A stretch of 64,000 bases of DNA from positions 186,582,669-186,646,668 of the forward strand of contig NC_081413.1 in the NCBI RefSeq assembly GCF_030272615.1, read 5' to 3'. Position numbers and translations under genes: made by a program. Numbering within the stretch: position 1 is the first letter of the stretch; each line of letters begins with the position of its first letter. Source of the stretch: Cryptomeria japonica (lineage: Eukaryota > Streptophyta > Pinopsida > Cupressales > Cupressaceae). The notes under the pieces were generated by a model. The model did no database searches, was not told where the DNA came from, and was given only the letters and a program-made list of their open reading frames with translations. Positions 22,825-35,419 of the stretch are shown piece by piece.

Positions 22825-23320
22825 TTAGTTTACTCTATTTGAACAATTTTTTTTTTTTTAAATCTACACGTTTCGTCGCAATTTCGACAAACCCCATCTG
22901 ACGAAAAAAAAAAACATCCAACATAGTTGTTGTATAAGCGATAATTATTTTGTCATAATATCAACGAAATTTTTGGTCCACATCGTCAGAATATAGACGA
23001 ACGTTTAGTGCTTTTTCATCGTAAAGTCAACAAAATGTTTGGTCAATATCGTTTGAATATTGACGCTTTTAAAGAGATATTGCACAATGTTTTGTGATTA
23101 TTTTCGTCGCAAGTTGGACGAACTGTTCATCAATTTACCAATGAAAAACCAACTCCAATGACCGTCCCACTGTCCGACGATAATCCATCGGAGGTTCGAC
23201 GTATTTATGTTCATCGAAAAAGCGACAAAAATCTTTTGGGTATTTCATCAATAATTCGACAAAAAGTTTGTCGATATATCAAAAAATATTCATTGGAATT
23301 TGGAGTCAAATATAGTAGTG
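22825..23320 (-). mobile_element. CACTA-like non-autonomous transposon remnant
   Basis: The minus strand begins at 23320 with CACTACTATATTTGAC, a CACTA-superfamily-like terminus. The interior is packed with subterminal words of the form CGTCG...CGACG (GTCGCAATTTCGAC, CCGACGATAATCCATCGG). The opposite end near 22825 (TTTACTCTATTTGAAC) is only a degenerate match. No transposase. The 3 bp TSD could not be confirmed. Confidence 0.55.
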
Positions 23321-23652
23321 ATACCAATCTTTCATAATTTTACTATCTCATATTGAGAAAATACTATTCTTTAAGTTTTTGTTTCTAAGTTTTGTTGTTG
23401 GTGACCTCAACTATGACTGCTTCTATTTGTTAATAAGACTCTTAGAATCCATTTTCTTGTTTTGAAATATTCTCCTATTTCTTTCTTTCCATATTTCGCA
23501 CACCAGGATTGAGGGGGATATTTTCCAAATTACATTGTAAAGACTATTCTTACATATATCTGATCATCCCTTCATGGTGTCCAATAGATCATTTGATAAC
23601 AATGTCTTCCAATTTAGTGTCTTTTGAATCCAATCCCAATATACTAAGGAGA

Positions 23653-23725
23653 AAAGGCAGTTCGATAATAAATGATTAACTGTTTCTTCACTATTTTCAC
23701 AAAGAGCACATCTAGAGGGGCCCTC
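23653..23725 (-). pseudogene. zf-RVT domain at the LINE ORF2 C terminus
   Basis: The minus strand encodes PSRCALCENSEETVNHLL..C, the Cys/His pattern typical of the zinc-binding domain after plant LINE reverse transcriptases. Confidence 0.75.
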
Positions 23726-24012
23726 AAAGCCATGCTTTCCGAACCACTCTACTGTTAATATCCTATTGTAAAGCAGCTCATAAAAACATTCCTATCTTTG
23801 GGAGGCAAACTTTGTCCTTACATAAATGTATGGGTAACTCCGTTCTCTCCCACTATTGTAACTTTACTAGCTCCGAATAACCATATTTCACTTTATATAT
23901 TCTAGAGTTATAACTTGCCCAGATCAATCTATCCACTCCCTTTTAAACTATAAGTTGTCTTGCAACCAAGACACCTTTTAGTTTCTTGTTTTCTTCCTTT
24001 GATAAAGGAACG

Positions 24013-24363
24013 TCATCCAAGGTCTTCCACCTCCAACCAAGAGCGAGGTCCCCACTTCTCTATATAGTCTTTTAGGTACCTTCCCCAGAGGTCTTTCAAT
24101 ACCTCTTTTTTTCTAAAGGAGATAGGACAATTATCCAAGGTCGTGTATCCTCCCCATGAGTCACTCCAGAAGAGAGCTTGATTGCCTTCAACAATGTTCC
24201 ATATTATTTTATCTATAATCAATTTTCTACTCTCTTTAATGAAATTCCAAACCCTGGACCCTTTAGGGGGATTTGTTGTTCTAATAATATTACTGGGATC
24301 TATCCCAATCAAATATTTATTCTGAAGGATTTTCACCCATTTCCTTTTGGGTTCATTATACAT
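24013..24363 (-). pseudogene. LINE ORF2 post-RT region fragment
   Basis: 116 codons with KWVKILQNKYL...GSRVWNFIKES...FWSDSWGG, the stretch between the RT and zf-RVT domains of plant LINE ORF2 proteins. Confidence 0.75.
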
Positions 24364-24612
24364 CTTCCATACTAATTAAGCCCCTAATTCCTTTGCCAAT
24401 TTAGATTTCTTAGCCCAATATCCCCTGCATCAACTAGTCTGCAAATTTTATCTCAGTTGATAAGGACTAACTTCCTCTCCTTTGAAACCCCTTGCAAGTA
24501 GAAAGTCCTCATTTTAATCTCCATATTTAATTTGGCACTTGAGATAGTGGCAAACATGAAATCTGATATGTAGGAACTATAGAAAGGACTAATTTCAATA
24601 CTGTAGCTCTGC

Positions 24613-25692
24613 CTACAATGGACAACCATTTACCTTTCCAAGATTCCATGTTTTTCCTATTTTTGTCACCATTGGATTCCATAGTTTATTGACCCTACAT
24701 ACTTTATCTAAGGGAAAGCCTATATATGTACTCATAAATTTTCCTTTCTTAAAACCTAGGATTTGACATAATTCATCCTCTCTTAGACTATTAGTGTTCA
24801 TAAAGAAAATTTCTGACTTATTTGCATTGACTGATTGTCCTGAGGCCTTGGCATAATTGTTCAAAATAGCCTTGAAATCCTTTGCTTCTTGCTTACTTGC
24901 TTCTCCAAAGGGCATTGTATCATCTGCAAACTAGTGGTGGGTTATGTTAGCAACACCTTCTGTTACTTTTATCCCTTTAATTTGGCCCAGAGCTTGTGCT
25001 CTACTAATTGCCCTACCAAATGCTTCTGTCATAATAATAAATAGAAAGGGAGAGATGGAGTCCCCTTGTCTTAACCCTCTAGAGGACTCAAAGAACCCTT
25101 CTAGGGAACCATTTACCAAAATTGTGAATCTAGGACTAGAGGTACAATTAAATATTAGATTTATGCATTTTTGTTGAAGCCAAACGCTTCCATACGCTTA
25201 CAAAAAAATCTCTAGTCTACTCTGTCATATGCCTTTTTGATATCTAATTTCACTAGCATACTAGATCCTTGATTCTGTTGGATAGAGTGTATTATTTCAT
25301 GAGCTATGATGACTCCATCTAGTATGGATCTCCCAGGGACATAACCTGTTTACTCCTCTGAGATGATAGAAGGTAAGACTCTTTTAATTCTATTTGCTAG
25401 TGCCTTCGATAAAACCTTATATATCATATTACAAAGCGGGATTGGTCTATAATCATCCATTTCTTCAATGTTCTTTTTTGAGGATGAATCCAATGAAGGT
25501 ATTGTTGATCTCCTTCAAAATTATACCCGAGTTCCTCATATTTTCTACTGCTTCCCATAATTTTGTTCCTACAATATGCCAACATTTTTTATAAAAATAT
25601 GTTGGAAATCCATTAGGACCAAGAGCCTTATCCAGATGTAATTGGTTAATTTCAACTTCTATTTCTACTAGCGAAAATTTGCTGGTCAACAT
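24613..25692 (-). pseudogene. LINE reverse transcriptase core
   Basis: Minus strand, from N to C: GPNGFPTYFYKKCW (the usual GPDGF has Asp changed to Asn), RGLRQGDSISPFLFI, the catalytic FADD at 24919-24930, and NKSEIFFMN followed by the YIGFPL thumb motif. Several stops interrupt the frame, one (TAG) directly before FADD. In L1 elements this enzyme primes cDNA synthesis at the nicked target. Confidence 0.88.
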
Positions 25693-25766
25693 TTGTTCTC
25701 CTCCTCTGAGATGATTTTAGGGATGTTACCTAGCATTGACTGTTGTGATTCTAAGTCTGAACATTC

Positions 25767-26216
25767 CTAGTTATTAAGAGTGCTCTTAAAATAATTTGTG
25801 ATTTCCTGTGCTATCTCTTTTGGATCTTTAACTATATTTCCCCTAGCTCCTTTGATCGTGCTAATTTTGTTCACAATCCTTCTTTGCTTTGTATTGTTGT
25901 GGAAGTAACAAGTATTACTATCTCCTTCCCCTAACAAATGTTCTTTGGATTTTTGTTTCCAGAAGATTTCCTCTTTTGTCAAAATATCTTCATATCTATG
26001 AAGCAGTTCTTTTTCCTTGGCATATTTTACCTTATCCATTCCTTCATTTATAACGTTTTCATTAACTTTCTCTAACTCAGCCTCTATTTCTTCTTTTTCT
26101 CTAAATATGTTCTTAAAATTCACCTTATTCCATTGAAGAGTGTATATTTTAGTTTTTTTAGCTTTGAGATGAAACAAAACATCTTGGACCCGTGGAACTG
26201 TTCCCCCTTCCACCAT
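25767..26216 (-). pseudogene. LINE ORF2 linker between endonuclease and RT
   Basis: 149 codons with LQWNKVNFKNIF and FWKQKSKEHLLGEGDSNTCYFH, a hallmark of the region preceding RT in plant LINEs. Upstream it should connect to an endonuclease domain; instead ORF1-like sequence begins. Confidence 0.8.
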
Positions 26217-26970
26217 TTCTCTACATCTATGTTTATAAGAATCTTGACCTCAGAGGAATTAAGAAATTTTTCTTCAAACCAATAAAAGACCCTAATGCAT
26301 TCCCTATTTCCTCTAAGGCTTCAAAGTCTAGCAATTCCACTGGTAGATAAGAGATTATAAACCATTTGGGCAGGCTTTTGGGTTTATATGCCAATTAATG
26401 AATTGGAAGCTAAAGCCTTTATATATAACAGGTGTCCATAATAACAGTTCCTTTTTAAAAGCCAATACCTTACATTTTTAATGAATAGAAAATTGTTCAG
26501 AAGGAAAGAGATACTTACCTGTTGCGAAAAAGCACAATACCATCATTTCACAATGTTGTTGATCTGATGCCCTAGCCTGCTCCATTTGGCAAATAAACCA
26601 AATTTTTCACAGTTTTCCTAGCAAGCGTTCATTGTTTTGTTAGGAATGATAAATTATTTAAAGTCTCCCTTGTTCCTATTATCTTTCTCCTGCTCGAGCG
26701 ATCTTGGGACCTATGATTTGTATATTAATTTGTGAAACAGGCTTTGGTTTCCTGGGCTTTGCAGTTCTTTATTGTGGAAGATTTGCTTGAATATTCTTGT
26801 GATTTGGCCTTTTAATTCAAGGACCCAAGTTTTTAATATTTTCTGCACCTCGATTCTTAGCATGTAATACCTTTGGGCCAGCATGACCGAACTTCCCAGA
26901 CTTGTCTGCCTTAGAGTCTGTGATATTCTGAGAGCAGTTAGCAATGGCCTTTCCTGCCCTAGGATTTGCC

Positions 26971-27270
26971 TTAGTGGTGTGGATGCTCTGCTTTAATTTT
27001 TTTGGCTCTTATGGTTTTCCTGGATTTCGCTACTTGCCAATCATTGCTAGTACCCGAGTTCACCAAAGAATTTTGATCCTTGTATTGCTTGTTGTTTTTA
27101 ATATCGCAGACCAGATCAGCTAAATAGTGCTTATTCCTAGGATGCCAACATTTGTCTACCCAGGCTCCATTTTCAAACACCCATTGGGGTCTATAGTCTT
27201 TTGGCATGGCCCTAGAATCTGCCCCATTTTCTCTGAATCTGCTTGATTGCATTTTTGTTTCTCTGCCCAT
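26971..27270 (-). pseudogene. LINE ORF1-like N-terminal fragment
   Basis: About 99 codons containing WVFENGAWVDKCW and a basic tail. It lies just 5' of a region that translates, with breaks, like a DUF4283 domain. I infer that it is ORF1 from its position relative to the RT. Confidence 0.5.
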
Positions 27271-28335
27271 ATCCGTTCACATTTTTTATCGCTTCTTTCA
27301 CTGATTTTTCAATAAAAAATAAAAACAATCTTTGGTTATAAGGATATTACAATCTGATGTCCACAAATTTTATTAAAGACTCTTGCAAAATCAAGGCCAA
27401 GAGAGTCGCAAACAATTCACTCCAAAATATGCTACAAATTCCCCATGATTGGTGGCCCAACAAAAAATGCCATGCAAAAATGGAAACTAATATAAAACCA
27501 TCCAAATTACAAACTAATGACAATATTCAGTCCATCAACAAGATTCATTAGGTTCTAATAAATATTCCCTTGATGCTCCATTAAGTCTCTTACATGGATC
27601 CTCAGTGGATCTAATATAAATACCATTTTGGGAATTGAGATGGATTAGGACTTAATCTACAAACCAAATATCATATTTTAGAAAACTTTACTTGCAGATA
27701 AGAACACATGTAGCATAAATTCCTAGAGTCATGAACACGAGGACAACATACATAAGGATTCTGGCATCGCAAGTGACAATCTCAAACATGAACTACTAAA
27801 TTTTGCAAAGTCAATACAATCACCAAGATAAGCGTTAATATAAAACAATCCAATTAAGGTCATAGATGTGTGTCAGACTTCTAATTCCCATCTTAATATA
27901 TGGAATTTCTCTTCTATTCATATCTTGATTCAAAGAAATGTATCACAATGAACTCATTGTAAAAGCAGAGGGGGAAATTGATTGTTGGACTGATCTTCCC
28001 TTACATGGTTTCAAACTATACTATTCCATTATGTCCTTTATTCCTTCTCTCAAAGGATGAAATTTCCAACTCTTCGTTATGTTGTTGAGAATTATTGGAA
28101 TACCCCTCTCTTGAAGTAAAGGCAAAAAAAAAATTCCTAGTTTAAATTTACAACTTGAGATAATATCATAGTAGCACAATGAAAGTTGATTTGTGAGATA
28201 AAATTCCATAAAAAGAAAAGTTAGAAGTTGCGAATTCCAAGCCATTTCATACTAGGATTCATATTGAACACTCTCTTCGTGATCATCCCACTTTACAAAA
28301 TTCCTTGAGGACAAGCAATCTCGGGAAGGGCGCAT
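27271..28335. other. Unassigned sequence
   Basis: AT-rich, with short open stretches (for example 28021-28245 minus) that resemble nothing I know. No terminal repeats recognised. Confidence 0.4.
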
Positions 28336-31300
28336 TGTCATGCCCTAACCAAGATTGCAACCTTGACAGATAACAACCCTCACAAACCTAATCACAACCG
28401 TTAACACCCATAAACTTAGGCAAAGAAAAATAACAAGAAAGGTCGACAGATATTAAATAAAATACATGTTATGGGCAAACAATTAACAATAAGACAAGGT
28501 TACCAACCATCATTTAATTAACAATAAAAGGTAACTGTTGGGACCTCCAAAATTTGGCTAAATTTTTTAGGGCCCATGTAAAATTTTGCTAGATGCACTA
28601 TGAATCACCCTTGTTGAACAAGCTCAAGTAGCTCACTTTGAGAGCTCATATTTTTGCACCCATGGATTTTCATGCAAAATCCCTTTGGGGAAGTGTTAAG
28701 AACCTTTTAGAGATGTCATATACCTGTTTGCAACCTCCTCTTATAAGTTTTGATGTATTTTTGAAGACCTTGTTTGGAGGTCCAAAGATAGGTTGCTGAT
28801 TTGCAGCAGTTTAACCTTTTCAGTATGCCCTCTTTGAGGCATTACATCTTTGCAACAGTTGATCATCAAGCCTAACTGATAGTTTTCCATGATTCTCTGC
28901 AATTTTTTGAAGCCCCATGTCAGTTGGCTTGGCCCTGTGAATCCATTTGTCAAGTTTTCTAGCTTGAATCCGTTTGCAAAAAATTCAAATTTGCAAACTA
29001 GGTTGTGTCAATTTGCAGTTTGTAGCCTTGCATTTGAATTTTTATTTAATCACTTGTTGACCTGCACATCAAAGTGATAGTTTCTCGTGATTCCTTATAA
29101 TATTATCTACCATTTTGCCAATTGGTAGCCCCCCAACTCATCATCTGACATTTTTTTAAAGCCCATTTTAAATGAACTTTCTCAGGTTTTCAAGTAGCAT
29201 TTTCAGAGTTCTTAGAGAAGGCAAGTTGGGAGGTTAATATTTTTGCACATGCGACCTATTTAATTTAAACCCTCTTGTACACCTATTCAAGGTATCCAGG
29301 TCTACTAACTCGCCAAGTGGCAACCCCTAAAACAAGGGTTTGGTATTTTTTCAGCTCAGGGTTTGTATGGCTTTCAGGTTGATTTGACAGGTGCAATTTC
29401 AGATAAGCTTGAGTAGGCAACTTCAAGGATTAAAATCTTGCACCTCTTTTGAGAATCCATTTGATGCCCTAAATTCTTTGTATAACAATTTGCTAGTGTG
29501 CCAGTTTGTAGGCCTTAACAAGGTGTTTTGGTAAGTTTTTTAAGCTGGTTCCAAGAGCTACTCAGGTGTTTTTCGCCATAGCCCAGAAGTGATAAACTTC
29601 AAATTTAAATGATGATGTGTGCAAGTTTTCAGACTCAGGGTTTGTGAGTCATTTTTTTAGCCGGGCCCACTAGGAACTCGACTAAAGCTATGGCTTAGTA
29701 TAACCAACCGAAATCCATTGAAAAGAATTTGGTATATTATTTATTTAAATCATGCTGATCTAAATGAAAGAAATTTCAAGCCAATTGAGATATGAGGCAA
29801 AATGAAATCATCAACCATCAAGTTGAAGAGCTTGTTGGGAACAGGAGAAAAGGAGATTAATATAATTAATTATCGTTATAATGATTTCATACTAAGAAAA
29901 TAATTACATTTTAAAATATAATTACCATAGCTATGAAGGGATTTTGTAAATGTGAAAGGGCGTGAAGGAGTGGGAAAAATCTTCCAATAAGCTAATGTCT
30001 TCTTTTATAGCGGGTCCCACGGACTATGGAGTATAGGCAAAAGTTTTTGAAGTTTCATTCGGTCCCAGAAATTTTGTCCCATGGAGTGTATAGAAAAGGA
30101 GTAAATTAAAAGTCCTTGTAAAGTCTCTTGAAAATTAAAAAGGAATTGAGATTCCTGCTAAAGCCCGTGAAAGGTATAGTGTGAGCATTGGAAACCAAAG
30201 GATCTCTAAAACCCTCTACTTTCTTACCTCACAACACTCTTAGGGTAGCGCGAAATCAGGTGCGGAGTGGCGGGGACGACTCCTTCGTGCAAAGCAAAGA
30301 TGCAACACGTAAAGGTGACTAAATTAGGGCAAGAGGGAGATATCACGGAGATGCAAGAAATTTAGGGTTTCCTGTTGAAATGAGTTGTGGGAGATTCGAG
30401 ACTTGCTCAAATGGCAAGAATCTGGAGTTCATGGTGCAAGCGAGAAAAGCACATAGATGTTGAGCTATTAGCACACTGAGGATGTGACGAGAAATAATAT
30501 GAGGGCTTGCTGTTAAATGGAAGAAGTATCGAATCTTGGTGAAAGGAACTCATGATCTACAAGGGCATTGACACTCGTTATAGAGCAGGGGTTTGCTGAT
30601 CGAACCCAGTAACAATATTATCACACAGAAAGCATTGATCGTTTGGAAATGTCCTCCTGGAATCTGGTTATCGTGTATGCAATTAAAGAGGTCATTTATG
30701 AAGTAAATGCTATGAAAGATTGTGCTTCTTTGTTCATATGAAAGGAATGAAGATGTAACAAGTATTTTAAAAAAGGGTGCCTCAGATTTTGGGTGTTTAA
30801 GCATATATTGATATTATGGCAAATCGGTAACGTTATGCCAAGAAAAATAATAATGTCACTAATGATTGTGACTGAGCAGAGGAGGAAAAATAAGCAGATT
30901 ATGAATCATTTTGCTTGAAGCTGACTATCTTGATTCATGAGGCTACAGGTTTCTAAGGAGAATTTTTCTATTTTTTGGTCTGAGGAAAAAGTTGGACACT
31001 GGCAGATATGACAAAGGTACTAAGAGGGGTAAAATTTGTCACTCAAGTAAAAATCATTTACCGAACCTCACATAAGGGACTAATGCAGATTTTAAAGATA
31101 TGAGAGATATTGTAAAAAAGCACAGGTACAGTAAGGATGTACAGAGCGAGTAATCTTTTACCTACAGGGGTAATTTTCAACAATTGGAGAGTAATACATA
31201 CCTCCAAAGGGGAAGTTTATTTCTCAATGGAACAAACCAGGTAAGAATTAAAAGGTAAATAATTCCCAAGAGAAGAAAAGTTGCAGATACAAGGTGAAAT

Positions 31301-32171
31301 GTTTTCACTGAGATGCCAAATAATACATAGGCAGAAGGAAATAAGTAAAATATAGGGGATTGAATGCTTATAAGGCTACAAGGAAATGGGAAGAACTTTC
31401 AATGAAAGTAAGATTGGTAAAGTTTTATATTTCACAAAATATGAAGTATTCTTAGTGGTGATATGAAGTGAAATAATTCGCCAAGGAACTACTATGCTCA
31501 AAAGTTGGAAGTGCAGCAAGGTAAAATGATTTTATTAGGAGGCCAACTATTTTTCTCATTCAAACACAAAAAGAGAGATGTACAAAAAATGAAAATGACA
31601 AGCACGTTTCAGGAGGAGGGGAAAATTTTCTATTTTGGGTTTGAAGTAAAATGTGGACTACTTGCAAGACAGTGGACTAGAAAGGGAAATTTTCAGTCAA
31701 GGGGCAGAGTGCAGATTTTGACAAGTCTTTGGTCATAAAGACTGGTGTTTTTCCAGATGTTTTGAGAAGTCATTTTCAGATTCCGAAGTGCAGATTGACT
31801 CAAATTTTGAGGAGAAAAGTGTAGATTTTCTGAATTTAAAATTCAAAAATGAAGAAGACATGTGACCTTTTGAAGATTCTTTTAGGGTTTTCTTAGGTTT
31901 CTTCTTGGTGTATTTAGCTTTCTTTTCTTCTCATTAGAAAATGATTCTGAATATAACTTTTGAAAGTTCTGGAAGAAGGGCTTCCATGTACAACTGGTAG
32001 TTAGGAGCAGATCAGATTAGAGTTAGTTTCTTTTAGTTTGTAGTCTTTTTGATGTTTCAAACAGTTTGTGGCCATAATACAAGCAGGTTTAAATGCTTTG
32101 TTGCGATTGTCTCTCATATGTAAGCGCACGATTTTATGAAATGAAATGATCGAAGGTCTTTTGTTTTATCA
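28336..32171 (+). mobile_element. Candidate long gypsy-type LTR (about 3.8 kb), weak
   Basis: It starts TGTCATGCCCTAACC, a form seen at LTR starts of some plant gypsy elements, and ends ...TTTTATCA followed one base later by TGGTATCTAATT, which resembles a decayed initiator-Met PBS (TGGTATCAGAGC). No partner LTR or TSD is visible, and no gag follows. The interior is noncoding. It may be an old solo or truncated LTR. Confidence 0.3.
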
Positions 32172-34199
32172 CTGGTATCTAATTTTTTGCTTCTCTTCAA
32201 AGAAGAGATTAATCTGCTTCTTACAAGATTAGGAAATAGTGTTGTATGCATATAAGATTCTCGTAAAACTAGAAAAGAGAATATTGATGTAATGCATTGA
32301 TATTGTGAGCTCATTGGTTAAATGTTAATTTGTTTGGGTATCATATCTACATGTTGTAATGTGACTTTGCTGCCCTAATGAAGGCACTGGTCATGGTTCT
32401 TGTTTTCAGTTTTCAAATTAGTTTTATCTCAAAATCATTTTATTTTCGGTATTAGGAGTATGTTTAATGTAGTAAAATCAGCCCCAATGGTTGCATAGAT
32501 GTTGATAAACTGATGTTGTAGCCAAAACCAAGAGTTTATTTATCTTTCCTTGGTATATTTTCAGTGAGATAATCTTCTTAAATGTGCAATGTTTGAGCAT
32601 AAAGCTGTTGTAGTTCATTAGGACATTGTAAGGGAGATCCACCTTGGTTTTGCAGAGCCTAAAGTGTAGGAGACTTCAGTCTTGTGACTGAATCTCTATT
32701 CTAAGTCTGCTGATAAGTTAGTGGCTATTTCTTTAGGATTTAGAATCTGTTGATTTACTAACCAACAATAACCTTAGTTTATGAAGAGATATATTGTTTG
32801 CAAAGGTAATAGTATCAATGAAGAGTTGTGACTCCCTCTCATTTAAGGATATAAAAGGGAGATAACAAATCATTTGGAAAATATCAATTCAAATCATTTC
32901 AATGGAGAGTAGAAATTCACGTCAACACTCATCAATAAAGAAAACCAATAGAATTTAAATATAATATATTATTCTCATAAGGTAGCAATGAAGGATGACA
33001 ACTCAATTCTTGTCAAAGGTGGTCTCTTTCACGAATTAAATATAAAGGAGAGATCCTTCAAAGGATTGGATCATCACTCGATCAATTCAACATTCATGCA
33101 ATCATCATTCACCAATATATCAAACCAACATTCATTCAATCGACAATACATCAAACTAGCAATCATTAAATCATCACTCATGAATCCATCAAAGGAAATA
33201 CCACAATCATCCATCAAGCATCAATTGGGAATAAAGTAATCAAGAAAACAAACCAGCAAGTAAAACAATAAATGAATCATACAAACATCCAATTGGCCAA
33301 TTTTCATTCATGTCGAATGTGGTCAAGAAGAAAAACAATCTCAAAAGTATACTAGTATGCACAACAACAAAGAAGAAATCACAAAAGACCAACACTTTTA
33401 TTAAAGAAAAACAACAATCGACTACAAAGGCAATGACTTTATCACAAACAACAATCAATAACAAAGGAGGCCAACTTTATTCAATGAAGTTGACTTGAAA
33501 TGAAAATATATTAGAAAATTGTGATTGTATATGATTAAGGCAACGACTTTAGATGTTAATGAGATTATATAAAGCAATAAATTATTACAATAACATAGGC
33601 AAGTTATTTATAGAGATTGGTGACTTCATTCAAATAACAAAGTCATCAAATTAATATGATCGTTTGAGTGATTTACTATGATGTAGAGACAATAATAAAG
33701 AAATTAGTAGATTATTTAAAGGGTGCAATTTGTTAAGAGGTGAGTTTTGTTTTTAAAGAAAATAAATAAACCAAAAGGTGCATCAATTCTTAAAATGGTA
33801 TGTACTTTATGAAATAATACCTCTCTCAATGAAAGTCACACCTTTTCAAATAAAGAAGGGTATAAAAATAATTTTGTTTAGATGTGATCAAGGTGTCTTG
33901 AGGAGAGGAAGTGAATTAAAAACATCAGATGCACCAACACATGGAGAGTAGAATTTGAGAAGATTATTTGCATATTATAGGAAAAGATTGTGAAAAGTTG
34001 TATGGAAGTTTTATAAGAAGTTTTATGAGGAGATTGTGATAAGTTTTGTAGCAAATGTATGACTAGCTTATAGCAAATTGAAGAAGAAAATTATAGTAGA
34101 TTGCAGAAGAAAGTTATAGAATAAATTTGTGAAGAAAATTTGAATGAAGGGTTGGTGCCTCTAGTGGGTTGGTGCTCACAAAGTAAATGAGGAGTTGGT
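32172..34199. other. Unassigned AT-rich sequence
   Basis: Contains a stretch rich in CATCAAAC / CAATCATCA words (about 32930-33500) with short Asn/Lys/Ser-rich frames. I see no gene in it. Confidence 0.4.
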
Positions 34200-35201
34200 T
34201 GTTGAACACTGCCGAATGTTGAGAGTGGGGGTTGAATCAACATGAACTAAAACATTACCAATTAAATATGCCAAAATACATTATTCATTCACATCAATTT
34301 TGTTGCAAGGTAAATATCTGAAACAATAAATGCATCCACACAAAACACTAGATTTTTAAGTGGAAAACCCAAACTGGGAAAAACCATGTTGAGAATCAAA
34401 CGCACAATATTTATATCAATTGTTTGCAATAAATATGGCCACTGACCAAAGATCTTATTGCTTCGGACTTGCTAACTAAGACGCACAACCTTAGGCAAGA
34501 TACAAAAAGGGACTTGCTCAACTGAAGATCACTTCTTCAGGCATGGTACAAAATAACTGTCTACATACAATATGAAATATAATTTGAACTATAATGGAAA
34601 GAGCATCTAACAAATGTTGATAACAATTTGCAATGTAAGCATCATTTGACTCTTCTGATAAATCTCCAGATCTCTGATTTGCTTCAAATTTACACCACTT
34701 TTGCACTATTTGTCTTTCGTATCACCACATCATTGTACACACTATTACAATGCAATTCTAACCTTTTTATACCATCTGGATCAATTGTATACATTATGAA
34801 GTTAGCTAATAAAATATGTAACATGTGAATTGCCAATGAACCAAAAACAACCAATTCCACCAATACAGAATGCACAAAATTGTGTATACTGTCAGTTTCA
34901 TCAACTACAAGAGATCCATCCATTTCACACGCTATCCAATATCCACAAACACCTTTAAGGGGTAGGTCGCTATACACTAACCCTTAATCCATATCAAAAT
35001 AGGATCACCACATACTCCAAAAACATATCAAGATAATATCACTCGACCTTCTAGAGCACTTTAGGTGGAATGTGATCATCCATATAATATCTATCCCATA
35101 TATACAAAAATTGTACATAAGCAAACCAAGCTAAGAGATAACAAACTACTTTCAAACCTGAGGAGTTGACATAAATGACAAGTTGCAGGCATATTGCAAC
35201 A
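34200..35201 (-). repeat. 3' LTR of the Sirevirus-like element (1002 bp)
   Basis: In minus sense it begins TGTTGCAATATG and ends GTGTTCAACA. A TATA box (GGTATAAAAAGG, minus) lies near 34763-34773. The motif GAGAGTGGGGGTTGAATCAA at 34221-34240 is the conserved G-rich block. Confidence 0.85.
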
Positions 35202-35360
35202 ATTTCCCCCTTTGTCATTGATGACAACATTGTGCCAACAACACTCCAATAACTTAAAAAACGCTTTCCCAAAAAAATTATCAAAAACTCTCCCAGAATC
35301 TCTCACCCTTTGACAACAATGACAAAGGGTACACTTTCCAACGAACTAACTCCCCCTAAG
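35202..35360 (-). other. Multiple polypurine tracts inside the 3' LTR
   Basis: In minus sense, AAAGGGGGAAAT touches the LTR, and further AGGGGGAG and AAAGGG tracts lie within 160 bp. Multiple PPTs are a recognised Sirevirus trait. Confidence 0.75.
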
Positions 35361-35419
35361 GATAACAACTTATCAACATAAAAAAAATGTACAGAGAAAG
35401 GAAAGAAAGAACTAAACCA

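Larger units (their letters stand above)
23430..27270 (-). mobile_element. L1-type LINE, degenerate, internally deleted
   Basis: Minus-strand order: an ORF1-like region (about 27270-26220; start MGRETKMQ, DUF4283-like end), then a region that normally follows the endonuclease (from about 26215), then RT fingers (GPNGF), RT palm (RGLRQGDSISPFLF, FADD), a connection region, and a C-terminal zf-RVT (CALC...HLL..C). The endonuclease domain expected between ORF1 and RT is not visible, which points to an internal deletion near 26215. Stops and frameshifts are frequent. The 3' end near 23430 is not sharply defined. Confidence 0.85.

Noticed and set aside
33240-33464. Val/Leu/Phe-rich minus ORF as a membrane protein
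   Set aside because: Antisense of an Asn/Lys/Thr-rich low-complexity stretch, with no start context or neighbour support.
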